Part shown: one piece after another, positions 1 to 12,330 of the stretch
Position numbering within the stretch: the first letter of the stretch is position 1
Layout: every line of letters starts with the position of its first letter
Assembly: GCF_001037495.1 (NCBI RefSeq)
Contig: NZ_KQ089822.1
Location: 3,739,938 to 3,803,937 of the forward strand
Direction: 5' to 3'
Length of the DNA: 64,000 nucleotides
From: Citrobacter sp. MGH106
GTDB lineage: Bacteria; Pseudomonadota; Gammaproteobacteria; Enterobacterales; Enterobacteriaceae
Program-made: the position numbers and the translations under genes
The notes under the pieces: model-generated
The model's input: only the letters and a program-made list of their open reading frames with translations
Told to the model about the DNA's origin: nothing
Databases searched by the model: none

Positions 1-227
1 TCGCGTAGCGGTCGCAGCAACGGCATTGATGCCCCTTGTGCCAGCGGGATATCCGCATTCCAGAAATGTAGCAGTTGTAGCGCGTTACGAGTGGTTTTTT
101 CCACAGAAACGTTACCTGCCACCGTGGTCATCAGTTGCAGATCCAGCTCAGGGGCAAACAGCGCGGCGGCTATAGCAGCGGCATCATCAATGCCGGGGTC
201 GGTATCAAGAATGATCGGTAAGCGCAT
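1..227 (-). CDS. rihC: Ribonucleoside hydrolase RihC, N-terminal part only
   Basis: Only the first 75 codons are in the window; the gene runs off the left edge. The visible protein starts [15 protein letters not shown], which carries the DTDPGIDD aspartate cluster that binds calcium and the ribose in inosine/uridine-preferring nucleoside hydrolases. The family cleaves the N-glycosidic bond of ribonucleosides to base plus ribose. The start ATG at 227 follows a GGAGAAACC ribosome site. It lies downstream of ispH on the same strand, as in E. coli where rihC follows ispH, with a terminator hairpin between them. RihC rather than RihA/B rests mainly on this position. Confidence 0.9.
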   Translation of the reverse strand, partial: MRLPIILDTDPGIDDAAAIAAALFAPELDLQLMTTVAGNVSVEKTTRNALQLLHFWNADIPLAQGASMPLLRPLR

Positions 228-235
228 GGTTTCTC

Positions 236-266
236 CAAAAAAAATGCCAGACGTTAAGTCTGGCAT
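236..266 (-). terminator. Terminator between ispH and rihC
   Basis: A 9-bp perfect stem (244-252 with 258-266) and 5-base loop is followed on the minus strand by a run of T residues, the form of an intrinsic terminator ending the ispH operon transcript. Confidence 0.8.
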
Positions 267-292
267 CTTCTCATAATAGATAAGTGAAAGTT

Positions 293-1243
293 TTACTCTA
301 CTTCACGAACATCCACACGCAGCTCTTTAGGCACTTCGAAAACAATGTTCTCTTCACGTCCTTCCAGCGGAACAGGTTCCCCGCCGCCAAACTCCTGTAG
401 GCGAGTAATCACGTTCTGCACCAGGATATCCGGTGCAGAAGCTCCGGCGGTGACACCCACGCACTTCGCCTCTTTCACCCACAATTCCTGGATATCGGTC
501 GCATCGTCGATCAGGTATGCCGCTTTGCCCATACGCTGCGCCAGCTCGGCCAGGCGGTTGGAGTTAGAGGAGTTTTTTGAACCGACCACCAGTACCACAT
601 CCGCTTGTTCCGCCAGCGCACGAACCGCTTCCTGTCGGTTAGTGGTGGCATAGCAGATATCGTCTTTACGCGGTCCGACAATTTTCGGGAAACGGTTACG
701 TAGCGCGTCAATCACATCAGATGTGTCGTCCACTGAGAGCGTGGTTTGCGTCATAAACGACAGCTTCGCTTCGTTTTTAACGTCCAGCGTCCACACATCA
801 TCTGGTGATTCAACCAGATACATTCCCCCTTGCGGGTTGCTGTACTGCCCCATTGTGCCTTCGACTTCCGGGTGCCCGGCGTGGCCGATCAGGATCGACT
901 CTTCACCGCGACGGCTGGCTCGCGCGACTTCCATATGCACTTTCGTCACCAGCGGACAGGTTGCATCAAACACCGTGAGGTCGCGACCCTTCGCCTCATT
1001 ACGTACTGCCTGAGACACTCCGTGAGCTGAGAAAATCAGGATCGCGCCATCTGGCACTTCGCTGATTTGTTCTATAAAAATAGCGCCGCGCTCGCGCAGA
1101 CTATCCACCACATAGCGGTTATGCACCACTTCATGGCGGACATAAATCGGCGCGCCGTAAATGGCCAGCGCGTTTTCTACAATGCTGATAGCGCGGTCTA
1201 CGCCAGCGCAAAAACCGCGCGGGTTGGCCAACAGGATCTGCAT
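293..1243 (-). CDS. ispH: 4-hydroxy-3-methylbut-2-enyl diphosphate reductase IspH
   Basis: Last enzyme of the non-mevalonate (MEP) pathway. It reduces HMBPP to isopentenyl and dimethylallyl diphosphate with a [4Fe-4S] cluster. I use the start [11 protein letters not shown] at 1243, giving 316 aa, the E. coli length; a longer reading frame upstream runs through fkpB and is not coding. The three cluster cysteines are visible at residue 12 (GFCAGV), near 96 (DATCPLV) and near 197 (DDICYAT). Its start lies one base after the fkpB stop, so it is the last member of the ribF-ileS-lspA-fkpB-ispH gene string and is probably translationally coupled to fkpB. It acts in the cytoplasm and is essential in relatives. 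Confidence 0.97.
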   Translation of the reverse strand: MQILLANPRGFCAGVDRAISIVENALAIYGAPIYVRHEVVHNRYVVDSLRERGAIFIEQISEVPDGAILIFSAHGVSQAVRNEAKGRDLTVFDATCPLVTKVHMEVARASRRGEESILIGHAGHPEVEGTMGQYSNPQGGMYLVESPDDVWTLDVKNEAKLSFMTQTTLSVDDTSDVIDALRNRFPKIVGPRKDDICYATTNRQEAVRALAEQADVVLVVGSKNSSNSNRLAELAQRMGKAAYLIDDATDIQELWVKEAKCVGVTAGASAPDILVQNVITRLQEFGGGEPVPLEGREENIVFEVPKELRVDVREVE

Positions 1244-1244
1244 T

Positions 1245-1694
1245 TTACGCCTCCAGTGCCGGTTCGACTTCCAGCACTTCAATATCAAAATGAACGGTAT
1301 GCCCGGCCAGCGGATGGTTGAAGTCAACCGTGATTGAATCACCATTGATTTCGCGGATCACACCCGGCATCTCACTGCCGTCCATTGCGGTAAAGAGCAT
1401 GATAGCGCCAATTTCTGGCTCACCTGCGTCCATAAATTCCCGACGCGAGAAATACTGAATTAAGTCCGGGCTTGCCACACCAAAGGCGGCGTCCGGCTCC
1501 AGAGAAAAAGTGGTTTTATCACCCTCTTTTAACCCCAGAAGATGTTGTTCCAGTCCTTCAGACAGAGAACCATCGCCCAGGCGGAACAGCGCAGGCTTAC
1601 CGTTATTGCGGGTTGACTCTGCGGTGGAGCCATCGTCGAGCTTTAAGGTGAAGTGCACCAGCACCGCACTGTTACTCTGTACTGATTTAGACAT
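1245..1694 (-). CDS. fkpB: FKBP-type peptidyl-prolyl isomerase FkpB (SlpA)
   Basis: A 149-aa FKBP-family proline isomerase and chaperone of the SlyD-like type, nearly identical to E. coli FkpB from start to end ([19 protein letters not shown]...). It has the FKBP core interrupted by an insert-in-flap region (about residues 70-120) that gives chaperone activity in the family. There is no signal peptide, so it is cytosolic. It lies between lspA and ispH in the same operon; a REP-like palindromic stretch separates it from lspA, while ispH follows after one base. Confidence 0.95.
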   Translation of the reverse strand: MSKSVQSNSAVLVHFTLKLDDGSTAESTRNNGKPALFRLGDGSLSEGLEQHLLGLKEGDKTTFSLEPDAAFGVASPDLIQYFSRREFMDAGEPEIGAIMLFTAMDGSEMPGVIREINGDSITVDFNHPLAGHTVHFDIEVLEVEPALEA

Positions 1695-1723
1695 GCAGAT
1701 TGCTCTTTAAAATTGCTGCCGCC

Positions 1724-1805
1724 TGTTTGCCCGGTAGCGCTAAGCAAGCCGGGCAAACAAGGATCGCGATATATTACACGCCGGATAAGCATAGCGTTAT
1801 CCGGC
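1724..1805. repeat. REP-like palindromes between lspA and fkpB
   Basis: Two inverted repeats lie in the 117-base gap: TGTTTGCCCGG (1724-1734) pairs with 1749-1759, and GCCGGATAA (1780-1788) pairs with 1797-1805. The GCCGGAT/ATCCGGC core is that of enterobacterial REP units. They sit inside an operon, where such units usually protect or attenuate messenger RNA rather than stop it. Confidence 0.75.
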
Positions 1806-1811
1806 ATTTTT

Positions 1812-2309
1812 TTATGCGGCTTTTTTCTCTTTCGAAGGTAAGAAGCCTTCCAGGACAATCAACGCAGCGCCAATACAAATCGCCGTATCAGCAAGATTGA
1901 ATGTCGCGAAATGCCAGTCACCAACGTAAAAGTCGATCATATCGACCACGAAACCATGCCACAGTCGATCGAACAGGTTCCCCAGCGCGCCACCAATGAT
2001 TAGCGCATAGGCAATGTTGTTCAGCTTCTGCGTCGCCTTCGAGCGATACATCATCACCGCCAGAATGACACAAATACCAATCGCGATACCGGCGAAGAAC
2101 CAGCGCTGCCAGCCACCGCTGTCGGCTAAGAAGCTAAACGCAGCGCCATAATTACGCGCATAGTGCAGATTAAGCGACGGGAATAGCGACACCGTATCCC
2201 CCAGAGCAAAGTTCTGGAGGATCAGGTATTTGCTGCCCAAATCGATAATCAGCACGACTACCACCAGCCATAGCCAGCGTAGCCCAGTTGAACAAAGAGG
2301 CTTACTCAT
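1812..2309 (-). CDS. lspA: Lipoprotein signal peptidase LspA
   Basis: Aspartyl protease of the inner membrane that cleaves signal peptides from diacylglyceryl-modified prolipoproteins (type II signal peptidase). It is 165 aa with four membrane segments, starting around residues 10-30. The conserved catalytic aspartates are visible at 123 (VVDMI) and 141 (LADTAI), with the NLFDR and FN-ADT motifs of the family. Its ATG overlaps the ileS TGA by one base (TGATG), so translation is coupled to ileS. Two residues longer at the C terminus than I would expect, otherwise ordinary. Confidence 0.97.
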   Translation of the reverse strand: MSKPLCSTGLRWLWLVVVVLIIDLGSKYLILQNFALGDTVSLFPSLNLHYARNYGAAFSFLADSGGWQRWFFAGIAIGICVILAVMMYRSKATQKLNNIAYALIIGGALGNLFDRLWHGFVVDMIDFYVGDWHFATFNLADTAICIGAALIVLEGFLPSKEKKAA

Positions 2310-5125
2310 CAGGCAAACTTACGTTTTTCGCCATCACCGGCGATGTTGCTGACACAGCGTCCGCAGATTTCTGCGTGTTCCGCCACCTGACCGACGTCGG
2401 TGGTGTAATGCCAGCAACGCGGGCACTTCTCACCTTCGGCTTTGCTCAGTACGATTTTCAGACCTTTGAGCAGTTCGCTCTGCTGAGCATCAGCAGGTGC
2501 TTCTGCATAATCCGCAACAATCGCGCCAGAGGTCAACAGAACAAAGCGTAACTCTTCGCCCAGTGCGGTCAGCTTCGCAGCCAGTTCTGGCTCAGCATAC
2601 AGGGTGACTGCCGCTTCCAGAGAACCGCCCACTTTCTTATCCGTACGCGCCTGCTCGATAACCTTGTTCACTTCGCCACGCACTTTCAGCAGTTCGTCCC
2701 AGAATGCGTCGTTCATCGCTTCAGTATCGGCCAGACCAAACAGACCTTGGTACCACTCACCGGTGAAAACATACTTCTCGCGATCGCCTGGCAGGTAACC
2801 CCAGATTTCATCGGCGGTAAAGGACATGATTGGTGCCATCCAACGGACCAGTGCTTCTGCGATATGGAACAGCGCAGTCTGGCAACTACGACGCGCCACG
2901 CTGTCCGCTTTCGCGGTGTACTGGCGGTCTTTGATGATGTCGAGATAGAACGAACCCATTTCAACGGAGCAGAAGCGCATCAGGCGCTGCACGACTTCGT
3001 GGAAGTCATAGGCTTCGTAGGCTTTCAGGATCTCGTCCTGTGCCGCTTGTGCACAGCCCACAGCCCAGCGATCCAGCACGACCATCTCTTCCGGTTTCAC
3101 CATGTCTTTTAGCGGATCAAACCCGTTCAGGTTCGCCAGCAGGAAGCGAGCGGTGTTACGGATACGACGATAGCTGTCAGCAGCACGTTTCAGGATTTCG
3201 TCTGAAACCGCCATTTCGCCGGTGTAGTCAGTAGATGCCACCCACAGACGCAGAATATCCGCACCCAGTTTGTTCATCACATCCTGTGGGCTAACGGTGT
3301 TACCGATGGACTTGGACATCTTGCGTCCCTGACCATCAACGGTGAAACCGTGGGTCAGTACCTGACGGTATGGCGCTTTGCCCTTCATTGCGGTGGAAAT
3401 CATCAGCGAAGACATGAACCAACCGCGATGCTGGTCAGAGCCTTCCAGATACATATCTGCCGCGTGACCAGAAAACTCAGGGCGCACATCAACCACGGAT
3501 GAATGGGTTGACCCGGAATCGAACCATACGTCCAGCGTATCCGGTACTTTGACATACTGGTCAGCTTCGTCACCGAGGATATCTTTTGGATCGAGATCCC
3601 ACCATGCCTGGATGCCGTCGACTTCAACGCGTTTGGCAACTTCTTCCATCAGTTCGATGGCACGCGGATGCAGTTCTTCTGTGTCTTTGTGAACAAACAG
3701 AGACATCGGCACACCCCACGTACGCTGACGGGAGATACACCAGTCAGGACGGTTGGCAACCATTGATTCGATACGCGCCTGACCCCAGTCCGGGATCCAC
3801 TGTACACCTTTGATCTCTTTCAGCGACTGCGCGCGCAAGCCTTTCTGATCCATGCTGACGAACCACTGTGGTGTTGCACGGAAGATGATCGGAGACTTGT
3901 GACGCCAGCAGCAAGGATAGCTGTGTTGCATCTTCTCAACGTGCAGCAGTGCGCCTTTTTCAGTCAGCAATGCAACGACGATATCGTTGGCTTTGAATAC
4001 GTTAACGCCATCCAGCGTTGGATAAGTACCTGGCAGATAAGTGCCGTCCGGACCAACCGGGTTAGCCACTTCCAGTCCATATTTCTGACCAATGACATAG
4101 TCGTCAGGACCATGGCCTGGCGCGGTATGCACCGCACCGGTACCCGCATCCAGCGTCACGTGATCGCCAAGGATTGCCGGAACATCAAAGCCCATAAACG
4201 GATGGGTAAAACGCAGCAGTTCCAGCTCAGCGCCTTTTACTGTACCAAGGATGCTGTACTCAGCGGCGCCAATACGCTGCATTACACTTTCAACCAGGTC
4301 TTTTGCCAGAATCAGGGCCTGACCGTCAATCTGCACCAGCGCATAATCAAAATCAGGTGCCAGAGAGATAGCGCGGTTAGCCGGCAGCGTCCACGGAGTG
4401 GTAGTCCAGATGACCAGAGAGATCGGGCCGTTGACATCAGAAACGCCAAACTTCGCTTTCACCGCGTCAGGGTCGGCAGCGTGGAACGCCACGTCGATAG
4501 ACGGGGACGTTTTGTCGTAATATTCAACTTCCGCTTCCGCCAGTGCAGAACGGCAGTCTACGCACCAATGCACCGGTTTCGCACCTTTGTGCAGGTGACC
4601 GTTGCCGATGATTTTACCCAGCGCGCGAATGATGTTGGCTTCGGTTTTGAAGTCCATCGTCAGGTACGGATGTGACCAGTCGCCCAGCACGCCAAGACGG
4701 ATAAAGTCTTTACGCTGGCCGTCAACCTGCGTTGCGGCATATTCACGGCATTTGGCACGGAACTCTGCGGCAGTGAACTTCTCTCCCGGCTTACCAAATT
4801 CCTGCTCTACTTTCAGCTCGATAGGCAGACCGTGGCAGTCCCAGCCCGGAACGTAAGGCGAGTCATATCCCGTGAGTCCTTTGGACTTCACGATAATGTC
4901 TTTCAGAATCTTGTTTACAGAGTGACCAATATGAATGCTGCCATTCGCATAAGGAGGGCCATCATGCAGAATGAAGGTTTTTTTGCCTTTTTTAGCCGCA
5001 CGAATGATGCCGTACAGGTCATCATCAGTCCAACGCGCCAGCATTCCCGGTTCACGCTTGGCGAGATCGCCGCGCATCGGGAACCCTGTTTCCGGCAAAT
5101 TCAGGGTTGATTTATAGTCACTCAT
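2309..5125 (-). CDS. ileS: Isoleucyl-tRNA synthetase
   Basis: Class I aminoacyl-tRNA synthetase that charges tRNA-Ile. I use the ATG at 5125 ([15 protein letters not shown]), giving 938 aa as in E. coli; an in-frame extension upstream lacks homology. The HIGH motif is at residues 65-68, KMSKS is in the context [10 protein letters not shown] in the second half, and a C-terminal zinc site (KCPRCWHY ... CGRC) is present. The editing CP1 insertion lies between them. It is part of the ribF-ileS-lspA-fkpB-ispH operon, 37 bases after ribF and overlapping lspA by one base. Confidence 0.98.
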   Translation of the reverse strand: MSDYKSTLNLPETGFPMRGDLAKREPGMLARWTDDDLYGIIRAAKKGKKTFILHDGPPYANGSIHIGHSVNKILKDIIVKSKGLTGYDSPYVPGWDCHGLPIELKVEQEFGKPGEKFTAAEFRAKCREYAATQVDGQRKDFIRLGVLGDWSHPYLTMDFKTEANIIRALGKIIGNGHLHKGAKPVHWCVDCRSALAEAEVEYYDKTSPSIDVAFHAADPDAVKAKFGVSDVNGPISLVIWTTTPWTLPANRAISLAPDFDYALVQIDGQALILAKDLVESVMQRIGAAEYSILGTVKGAELELLRFTHPFMGFDVPAILGDHVTLDAGTGAVHTAPGHGPDDYVIGQKYGLEVANPVGPDGTYLPGTYPTLDGVNVFKANDIVVALLTEKGALLHVEKMQHSYPCCWRHKSPIIFRATPQWFVSMDQKGLRAQSLKEIKGVQWIPDWGQARIESMVANRPDWCISRQRTWGVPMSLFVHKDTEELHPRAIELMEEVAKRVEVDGIQAWWDLDPKDILGDEADQYVKVPDTLDVWFDSGSTHSSVVDVRPEFSGHAADMYLEGSDQHRGWFMSSLMISTAMKGKAPYRQVLTHGFTVDGQGRKMSKSIGNTVSPQDVMNKLGADILRLWVASTDYTGEMAVSDEILKRAADSYRRIRNTARFLLANLNGFDPLKDMVKPEEMVVLDRWAVGCAQAAQDEILKAYEAYDFHEVVQRLMRFCSVEMGSFYLDIIKDRQYTAKADSVARRSCQTALFHIAEALVRWMAPIMSFTADEIWGYLPGDREKYVFTGEWYQGLFGLADTEAMNDAFWDELLKVRGEVNKVIEQARTDKKVGGSLEAAVTLYAEPELAAKLTALGEELRFVLLTSGAIVADYAEAPADAQQSELLKGLKIVLSKAEGEKCPRCWHYTTDVGQVAEHAEICGRCVSNIAGDGEKRKFA

Positions 5126-5162
5126 CAGATTCTCGGTTCCGTATTTAAAACTCGTATAGGCG

Positions 5163-6101
5163 TTAAGCCGGTTTTGATAGCCCAAAAAAATCGCGGGCAG
5201 TTAACTCATCACGCGCAATCTGCGCTTTTAGTTCATCCAGCGAGGCAAATCGCTGTTCGTTGCGTATTTTTTTACGCAGTACTACATCTATATGGCGACC
5301 GTAGAGGTCCATTACAACGTCCAGCAAATGCACTTCTAACTGCTGGCGTACGCCTGCCACCGTTGGGCGAGTACCGATGTTAGCGACACCGGGAATAGGT
5401 TTTTCGCCAAGCCCCATCACCTCAACCGCATACACCCCTTTTACAGGAGAGACCTGGCGACGGAGCGGTAAATTTGCCGTCGGAAAGCCGATGGTACGTC
5501 CTAACTCGTCGCCGTGTACAACCCGTCCCGAAATGGTAAAGGGATGACCCAGCAAGCTTTCAGCCAGCAACAGATTATCTTCAGCCAGCGCCTGGCGCAC
5601 TGCGGTACTGCTGATTCGCACTCCACCTTCACAGAAGGTCTGGGTACTGGTGATATCGAAGCCATACTCCGCACCCGCTTCCTGTAATAACAAGAAATCG
5701 CCCTCGCGACCAGCGCCGAAGCGGAAATCATCACCAACGGCAAGAAATTGTACACCCAGCCGCTTAACCAACAGGTCACCGATAAAATTCTGTGCCGTTA
5801 ATGCGGCAAAGCGTCTGTCAAAACGTATACAGAGCACGTAATCAACGCCGCATTCCGCCAGATAACGCAGCTTTTCCCGCAAACGAGTCAGTCGTGCAGG
5901 TGACTTTTCAGTCGCAAACAGTTCAAGCGGCTGTGGCTCAAAAATCATCACCATTACCGGCAAGCCCCGCTTGCGTCCTTCTTCCTGCAAACCCTGCAGC
6001 AACGCGCGGTGGCCACGATGCACGCCATCGAAATTACCAATAGTCAGCACACACCCATGCGGGGCCTGACTGAGATTATGTATGCCTCGTATCAGCTTCA
6101 T
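5163..6101 (-). CDS. ribF: Bifunctional riboflavin kinase / FAD synthetase RibF
   Basis: Makes FMN and then FAD from riboflavin. The N-terminal nucleotidyltransferase domain (about 1-180) has [10 protein letters not shown] near residue 22; the C-terminal kinase domain (about 185-312) has GFPTANL. The length, 312 aa, is one residue short of E. coli. It is the first gene of the minus-strand operon and faces rpsT across a 328-base divergent promoter region. Confidence 0.97.
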   Translation of the reverse strand: MKLIRGIHNLSQAPHGCVLTIGNFDGVHRGHRALLQGLQEEGRKRGLPVMVMIFEPQPLELFATEKSPARLTRLREKLRYLAECGVDYVLCIRFDRRFAALTAQNFIGDLLVKRLGVQFLAVGDDFRFGAGREGDFLLLQEAGAEYGFDITSTQTFCEGGVRISSTAVRQALAEDNLLLAESLLGHPFTISGRVVHGDELGRTIGFPTANLPLRRQVSPVKGVYAVEVMGLGEKPIPGVANIGTRPTVAGVRQQLEVHLLDVVMDLYGRHIDVVLRKKIRNEQRFASLDELKAQIARDELTARDFFGLSKPA

Positions 6102-6693
<592 letters not shown>

Positions 6694-6720
6694 TCGCTTG
6701 CTTGTTGTCGCTTTGTGAAA

Positions 6721-6744
6721 AAACCCGCGCAAGCGGGTTTTTTT
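6721..6744. terminator. Bidirectional terminator between rpsT and nhaR
   Basis: Stem AAACCCGC (6721-6728) pairs with GCGGGTTT (6733-6740), followed by T residues on the plus strand; the A-run before it gives a T-run on the minus strand. It can end rpsT and the convergent nhaR transcript. Confidence 0.9.
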
Positions 6745-6752
6745 ATGTCTGC

Positions 6753-7652
6753 TTATTTGTTCGCTGGCGTAAATAGCGCGGAATAATCCGCATTACAAAT
6801 ACGCTGCACCGCCGGATGCTGGATCATCCTCTCGGCAAAAATGGCATGATATTCCTCCATCACATTCTCCACGCGTCCAATCTCAATAATTGAGTCATCT
6901 GCATAGAAATTGTTCGAATAGAGCGTAGGTGCAACAAAAATGGCATTGTGTGTTGCACCAAAAGCTTTCATCAATGCAGCATCGTCAAACTCCCCGAGGA
7001 TTTCTACGTTCAGCCCCTGAGAGTTAATCCAGTTCAGCAACTTACGCCCGAGCATTGAACGACGTCCTGGTATCAATAATCGCCGTTCCTCGAGACATGC
7101 CGGAAACGGCTTTTCTGGTAACGGATTTGTGCACCAGAAGCTTACACAACACTCGCCAATTTTCACCGAGAACAGCCCTTCCTGTTGCGTGGAGTCGATC
7201 GGGCAGTCTGAGATAATCATGTCCAGCTTGTGCTGGCTGAGCTGCTCCAGCAGCATCTCATGCGTTGATTCAAAGCAGCGCAGGTGGATCTGTTCATCTT
7301 TAACCACAGCAGCATCCAGCACGCTGCTGACCAGCTGTTTAGACAACGCATCCGCCACGCCAACGTCGAACAGTAAATTAGACTCTTTGCGATAGTTCAC
7401 GATATCCAGCATCTCCTGGCTTAAGGTGAACATCTTGTCCGCATATCGAAAAACTAATTCGCCCAGCTCACTCGGCTCCAGCCCACGTCCCTTACGCTTA
7501 AACAACTTTCCCTGTAAACGTTCCTCAAGCGCTTTGATCTGCCCGGTAATAGTTTGTGGCGTCAGATAAAGCGCTTCTGCAGCCCCCACCACCGAACCTT
7601 CTTTGTACACATGCCAGAAGTAATACAGGTGGTTGTAATTTATATGAGACAT
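6753..7652 (-). CDS. nhaR: LysR-family activator NhaR
   Basis: Transcription activator that responds to sodium and turns on nhaA. It is 299 aa with a LysR-type winged helix-turn-helix at about residues 5-64 ([20 protein letters not shown]) and a substrate-binding-like effector domain after about residue 90. It is close to E. coli NhaR over its full length, but two residues shorter because it starts at MSHINYNH rather than [10 protein letters not shown]. The ATG at 7652 is preceded by GGAGAGAG. It follows nhaA on the same strand after 38 bases, so the two are likely an operon with extra NhaR made when nhaA is induced. Confidence 0.96.
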   Translation of the reverse strand: MSHINYNHLYYFWHVYKEGSVVGAAEALYLTPQTITGQIKALEERLQGKLFKRKGRGLEPSELGELVFRYADKMFTLSQEMLDIVNYRKESNLLFDVGVADALSKQLVSSVLDAAVVKDEQIHLRCFESTHEMLLEQLSQHKLDMIISDCPIDSTQQEGLFSVKIGECCVSFWCTNPLPEKPFPACLEERRLLIPGRRSMLGRKLLNWINSQGLNVEILGEFDDAALMKAFGATHNAIFVAPTLYSNNFYADDSIIEIGRVENVMEEYHAIFAERMIQHPAVQRICNADYSALFTPANK

Positions 7653-7690
7653 ACTCTCTCCCTGAAAATTGTCATAAACGGATTAACCGA

Positions 7691-8857
7691 TCAGGCTGGC
7701 GCATTCAAACGCGTGCGCAGCCAGCTATAACCGATAACCGCCGACAGCAAGGAACCGATCAGGATCCCCAGTTTCGCCCAGTTAATTAACTCAGGATCAA
7801 CGTTACCAAACGCAAGGCTGGCGATAAAAATCGACATTGTGAAGCCAATACCGCACAGAATACCCACCGCCATAATTTGCTGGAAATTCGTCCCCTCCGG
7901 CAACTGTGCCAACTTCAGACGCAGCGCCAGCCAGCAGAACAGGCTGATTCCCAACGGCTTACCAATAAGCAGGCCGGCAATAATGCCCAGAGGCAGTATG
8001 GAGGTTAGCCCATCCATCGTAACGCCCTGCAATGAAACTCCCGCATTGGCAAAGGCAAACAGCGGTAGAATCAAATATGCCACCCACGGATGCAGGACGT
8101 GCTCCAGACGCTTCGCTGGTGACCGGCCATGCTTTTCCTTCAACGGAATGAAGAAACCAACAATTACGCCAGCCAGGGTCGCGTGCACGCCGGACTTCAG
8201 TACCGCAGTCCACAGCACTACGCCAACCAGAATATAAATGCCGGTACGTCTTACCCCGCACAAATTCAACGCCGCCAGAATCAAAATAGCGAATGCGGCA
8301 ACCCCCAGCGAAAGCAGTGACAGGTCGCTGGTATAGAACAGCGCGATAATCACGATAGCGCCAAGATCATCGATAATCGCCAGCGCCATCAGGAATATTT
8401 TCAGCGCCAGCGGGACACGACTCCCCAGCAGTGCCAGCACGCCCAATGCAAAAGCTATATCCGTTGCCGCCGGGATCGCCCACCCTTCACGGGTGATAGG
8501 ATCGGCATAGTTGAATGCGAGATAGAGCAACGCCGGAACAATCATGCCGCCAATTGCCGCAATGATTGGAAAAGCAGCCTGACGCAGGCTGGCCAGCGAC
8601 CCTTGCATCAGCTCACGCTTCACTTCCAGACCAATTAGCAGGAAAAACACCGCCATCAAGGCGTCGTTGATCCACAGCAGCATATTTTTGTTGATCTCAA
8701 GCGCGCCAACCCGCAGTTGGACGGGGGTTTCCAGAAAGGCGTGGTACCATCCACTGGTTACGCCGATATTGGCCATCAACATAGCTACCACTGCAGCGAT
8801 GATCAGAATAATGCCTCCCGAGGCGTCGCTACTAAAAAAACGATGCAGATGTTTCAC
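7691..8857 (-). CDS. nhaA: Na+/H+ antiporter NhaA
   Basis: Inner-membrane antiporter that expels one Na+ or Li+ for two protons and supports growth in salt at alkaline pH. It is 388 aa, the E. coli length, with about twelve membrane helices. The ion-binding aspartate pair is visible in [13 protein letters not shown] (about 163-164), and the conserved ATDIAFALG holds Asp133. A 210-base promoter region separates it from dnaJ; it must carry the NhaR sites, which I could not delimit. The mokC/sokC and IS186 sequences found beside nhaA in K-12 are absent. Confidence 0.97.
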   Translation of the reverse strand: MKHLHRFFSSDASGGIILIIAAVVAMLMANIGVTSGWYHAFLETPVQLRVGALEINKNMLLWINDALMAVFFLLIGLEVKRELMQGSLASLRQAAFPIIAAIGGMIVPALLYLAFNYADPITREGWAIPAATDIAFALGVLALLGSRVPLALKIFLMALAIIDDLGAIVIIALFYTSDLSLLSLGVAAFAILILAALNLCGVRRTGIYILVGVVLWTAVLKSGVHATLAGVIVGFFIPLKEKHGRSPAKRLEHVLHPWVAYLILPLFAFANAGVSLQGVTMDGLTSILPLGIIAGLLIGKPLGISLFCWLALRLKLAQLPEGTNFQQIMAVGILCGIGFTMSIFIASLAFGNVDPELINWAKLGILIGSLLSAVIGYSWLRTRLNAPA

Positions 8858-9010
8858 TTTTTATTCTCTCTATTGGGTGAATACTTCGTAATTACTATCT
8901 TACTCCGCATAACTCATCGTTAATATTAGTTTATTTATGATGAATAACTCGGTATTTACGAACTAAAAACAAAGGTGGATGACAATTTGATCAGGACGGA
9001 TCGCAGAAAT

Positions 9011-9045
9011 AAAAAAAGCCTGAGGCTCTTCAGTCTCAGGCTTTT
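9011..9045 (-). terminator. Terminator of the dnaK-dnaJ operon
   Basis: A 9-bp stem AAGCCTGAG (9016-9024) with CTCAGGCTT (9035-9043) is followed on the minus strand by a run of T, 23 bases after the dnaJ stop. Confidence 0.9.
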
Positions 9046-9067
9046 CATCAAATGTTAGGCTTGTTTA

Positions 9068-10201
9068 TTAGCGCGTCAGATCATCGAAGAATTTCTTCAC
9101 GCCGTCGAAGAAGCTTTTTGAGCGCGGGCTGTTTTGCTCACCCGTCGGACCGCCAAAGCTGTCCTGAAGATCTTTCAGCAACTGTTTTTGTTTGTCGTTC
9201 AGACCCACTGGGGTTTCAACGACAACACGGCACAACAGATCGCCCTGAGCACCACCGCGAACCGATTTAACACCTTTGCCACGCATACGGAAAAGTTTAC
9301 CGGTTTGCGTTTCACCAGGTATTTTTAACTTCACGCGGCCATCCAGCGTCGGTACTTCAATTTCACCGCCCAGAGCTGCCATCGCAAAGTTAATCGGTAC
9401 TTCACAGTAGAGGTTATTGCCTTCTCGTTCAAAAATCGGGTGCTGTTTCACCTGCACCTGAACGTACAGATCGCCTGCCGGTGCGCCATGCTCGCCTGCT
9501 TCGCCTTCACCAGACAAGCGAATACGATCGCCGGTATCCACCCCAGCAGGTATTTTAACGGACAGCGTTTTACTCTTCTCTACGCGACCATGACCATGGC
9601 ATTTATTGCATGGATCTTTGATCAGCGTACCGCGCCCCTGGCAGTGTGGACAGGTCTGCTGTACGGCAAAAAAGCCCTGACGCATCTGCACCTGACCTGA
9701 ACCGTGACAGGTTGGACAGGTCTGCGGCTGAGTACCGGATTTCGCGCCGCTGCCGTGGCAGACGTCACACTCTTCCAGTGTAGGAATACGGATCTCTTTG
9801 GTGACGCCACGCACGGCTTCTTCCAGAGTGAGATCCATGTTGTAACGTAAATCAGCACCACGTGAGGCGCGCTGACGGCCACGACCACCGCCAAAGATAT
9901 CGCCAAACACGTCACCAAAGATATCGCTGAAGTCAGCACCGCCGCCAAAACCGCCGCCGCCGCCCATACCGCCTTGCTCAAATGCTGCATGGCCGTACTG
10001 ATCGTAAGCCGCACGCTTTTGCGCATCGGTCAGGATCTCGTAGGCTTCTTTGATCTCTTTGAATTTAGCTTCGGCCTCTTTATCACCCTGGTTACGGTCC
10101 GGGTGGAATTTCATGGCCAGGCGCTTGTAGGCCTTTTTGATTTCACGCTCTTCCGCTGTTTTGGAAACGCCTAAAATCTCGTAATAGTCTTGCTTAGCCA
10201 T
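9068..10201 (-). CDS. dnaJ: Co-chaperone DnaJ (Hsp40)
   Basis: Delivers unfolded proteins to DnaK and stimulates its ATPase. It is 377 aa. The J domain (1-70) contains HPD in MKFHPDRNQ; a glycine/phenylalanine-rich linker follows (about 75-130, with GGGGGFGGG). Then comes a zinc domain with four CxxCxGxG repeats ([32 protein letters not shown]) and the C-terminal substrate domains. It lies 85 bases after dnaK in the same heat-shock operon. Confidence 0.98.
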   Translation of the reverse strand: MAKQDYYEILGVSKTAEEREIKKAYKRLAMKFHPDRNQGDKEAEAKFKEIKEAYEILTDAQKRAAYDQYGHAAFEQGGMGGGGGFGGGADFSDIFGDVFGDIFGGGRGRQRASRGADLRYNMDLTLEEAVRGVTKEIRIPTLEECDVCHGSGAKSGTQPQTCPTCHGSGQVQMRQGFFAVQQTCPHCQGRGTLIKDPCNKCHGHGRVEKSKTLSVKIPAGVDTGDRIRLSGEGEAGEHGAPAGDLYVQVQVKQHPIFEREGNNLYCEVPINFAMAALGGEIEVPTLDGRVKLKIPGETQTGKLFRMRGKGVKSVRGGAQGDLLCRVVVETPVGLNDKQKQLLKDLQDSFGGPTGEQNSPRSKSFFDGVKKFFDDLTR

Positions 10202-10286
10202 CTTTTTTTATCTGCCCCTAACATGCATGCACGGGCGGAGAGGAAACCTCTTCGCCCGTGCCAGTAATTACCCGTTCAAAGGGCGA
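10202..10286 (-). other. dnaK-dnaJ intergenic hairpin (tpke11 position)
   Basis: GCACGGGCG (10229-10237) pairs with CGCCCGTGC (10253-10261), extended inward by GAGAGG/CCTCTT, making a long stable stem in the operon messenger RNA. A candidate small RNA, tpke11, has been placed in this gap in E. coli; whether an RNA is made here cannot be told from sequence. The structure may act as a processing or partial termination signal that lowers dnaJ relative to dnaK. Confidence 0.6.
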
Positions 10287-12209
10287 TTATTTTTTGTCTT
10301 TCACTTCTTCAAACTCAGCGTCGACAACATCGTCATCTTTCGCGTTGTTTGCAGAAGCATCAGCGCCTGCTGCACCAGCCTGCTGCTGCGCGTGCTGCTG
10401 CTGAGCGATTTCCATCAGTTTCTGGGAAACCTGTGCCAGCGCCTGCATTTTCGCTTCGATATCCGCTTTGTCTTCACCTTTCAGAGAAGTTTCCAGCGCG
10501 GTCAGTGCAGACTCGATGGCAGTTTTGTCATCAGCTGGCAGTTTGTCGCCTGCTTCTTCAACCTGCTTGCGAGTGCTGTGCAGCAGATGGTCGCCCTGGT
10601 TACGGGTCTGAACCAGCTCTTCGAACTTACGGTCAGATTCCGCGTTCGCTTCTGCTTCACGAACCATTTTCTGAATTTCTTCTTCGTTCAGACCAGAAGA
10701 TGCCTTGATGGTGATCTTCTGCTCTTTACCGCTGTTTTTGTCTTTCGCGGAAACGTGCAGGATACCGTCAGCATCGATATCGAAGGTGACTTCGATCTGC
10801 GGCATGCCGCGCGGTGCCGGGCTGATGCCATCCAGGTTAAACTGACCCAGATCTTTGTTATCAGCAGCACGTTTACGTTCACCCTGCAGCACATGGATGG
10901 TTACCGCAGACTGGTTGTCTTCAGCGGTAGAGAACACCTGGCTGTGCTTGGTCGGGATGGTGGTATTTTTGGCGATCAGCGGAGTCATCACGCCGCCCAT
11001 GGTTTCGATACCCAGAGACAGCGGGGTAACGTCCAGCAGCAGTACGTCTTTCACATCACCGGTCAATACACCACCCTGAACGGCAGCACCAATTGCTACA
11101 GCTTCGTCCGGGTTAACGTCTTTACGCGGTTCTTTACCAAAGAACTCAGCAACTTTCTTCTGCACCATCGGCATACGAGTCTGACCACCAACCAGGATTA
11201 CATCCTGAACGTCGGAAACAGACAGACCAGCATCCTGCAGAGCAACTTTCAGCGGCTCGATGGAACGGTTCACCAGATCTTCTACCAGGCTTTCCAGTTT
11301 CGCACGGGTCACTTTGATGTTCATGTGTTTCGGACCAGACGCATCTGCAGTGATGTACGGCAGGTTAACGTCGGTCTGCTGCGCAGAAGACAGCTCAATT
11401 TTCGCTTTTTCTGCGGCTTCTTTCAGGCGCTGCATTGCCAGCGGGTCGTTACGCAGGTCAATGCCCTGATCTTTCTTAAATTCGTCAACCAGGTAGTTGA
11501 TCATACGGCTATCGAAGTCTTCACCACCCAGGTGGGTATCACCGTTGGTTGCCAGAACTTCGAAGGTTTTTTCGCCGTCAACTTCGTCGATTTCAATAAT
11601 AGAGATATCGAAGGTACCACCACCGAGGTCATATACCGCGATAGTACGGTTGCCGACTTCTTTATCCAGACCGTAAGCCAGCGCGGCAGCAGTCGGTTCG
11701 TTGATGATACGTTTGACTTCCAGACCTGCGATACGGCCTGCGTCTTTGGTTGCCTGACGCTGAGCATCGTTAAAGTATGCAGGTACGGTGATAACGGCTT
11801 CAGTTACCGGTTCGCCCAGGTAATCCTCAGCGGTTTTCTTCATTTTTTTCAGCACTTCTGCAGAAATCTGCGGCGGTGCCATTTTCTGACCTTTTACATC
11901 AATCCATGCATCACCGTTGTCAGCACCGATGATTTTGTACGGCATGATAGCTTCATCACGCTGCACTTCTTCATCCTGGAAGCGGCGGCCAATCAGGCGT
12001 TTAATCGCAAACAGGGTGTTTTGCGGGTTTGTCACTGCCTGACGTTTAGCCGGCTGACCAACCAGAGTTTCACCATCCTGGGTATAAGCAATGATAGAAG
12101 GCGTGGTGCGATCGCCCTCGGCGTTCTCCAGCACACGTGCAGTAGTGCCATCCATAATCGCTACACAAGAGTTGGTAGTACCCAGGTCGATACCAATAAT
12201 TTTACCCAT
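10287..12209 (-). CDS. dnaK: Molecular chaperone DnaK (Hsp70)
   Basis: ATP-dependent chaperone that binds hydrophobic peptides with DnaJ and GrpE and also controls sigma32 stability. It is 640 aa, two longer than E. coli because of small differences in the C-terminal tail. The nucleotide-binding domain (1-385) shows [10 protein letters not shown] at the start, [11 protein letters not shown] and DLGGGTFD. The substrate-binding domain and helical lid follow, with a Gln/Ala-rich stretch near 600 ([17 protein letters not shown]) before the acidic end. First gene of the dnaK-dnaJ operon, behind two sigma32-type promoters. Confidence 0.98.
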   Translation of the reverse strand: MGKIIGIDLGTTNSCVAIMDGTTARVLENAEGDRTTPSIIAYTQDGETLVGQPAKRQAVTNPQNTLFAIKRLIGRRFQDEEVQRDEAIMPYKIIGADNGDAWIDVKGQKMAPPQISAEVLKKMKKTAEDYLGEPVTEAVITVPAYFNDAQRQATKDAGRIAGLEVKRIINEPTAAALAYGLDKEVGNRTIAVYDLGGGTFDISIIEIDEVDGEKTFEVLATNGDTHLGGEDFDSRMINYLVDEFKKDQGIDLRNDPLAMQRLKEAAEKAKIELSSAQQTDVNLPYITADASGPKHMNIKVTRAKLESLVEDLVNRSIEPLKVALQDAGLSVSDVQDVILVGGQTRMPMVQKKVAEFFGKEPRKDVNPDEAVAIGAAVQGGVLTGDVKDVLLLDVTPLSLGIETMGGVMTPLIAKNTTIPTKHSQVFSTAEDNQSAVTIHVLQGERKRAADNKDLGQFNLDGISPAPRGMPQIEVTFDIDADGILHVSAKDKNSGKEQKITIKASSGLNEEEIQKMVREAEANAESDRKFEELVQTRNQGDHLLHSTRKQVEEAGDKLPADDKTAIESALTALETSLKGEDKADIEAKMQALAQVSQKLMEIAQQQHAQQQAGAAGADASANNAKDDDVVDAEFEEVKDKK

Positions 12210-12258
12210 CTAAACGTCTCCACTAAAAATTCGGTCATCATGTGGTTGTGAATCTGTA

Positions 12259-12283
12259 ATAAGGGCGAAACGTGCGGTTTCAA
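12259..12283 (-). promoter_or_regulatory. dnaK promoter P2 (sigma32-type)
   Basis: On the minus strand TTGAAA (complement of 12278-12283) precedes CGCCCTTAT (complement of 12259-12267). This resembles the known second heat-shock promoter of E. coli dnaK. The start codon is about 50 bases downstream. Confidence 0.65.
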
Positions 12284-12330
12284 CTACCCTGAATCGTTTT
12301 TTTTCAGACTCACCACTGCGGTTGTCTACA

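Noticed and set aside
3899-4675. A 258-codon plus-strand frame inside ileS
   Set aside because: Antisense to a clear, conserved ileS coding sequence; composition is that of a shadow frame.
10227-12251. A 674-codon plus-strand frame across dnaK
   Set aside because: It is the exact antisense shadow of dnaK, a long frame produced by dnaK codon bias; no ribosome site and no recognisable domains.
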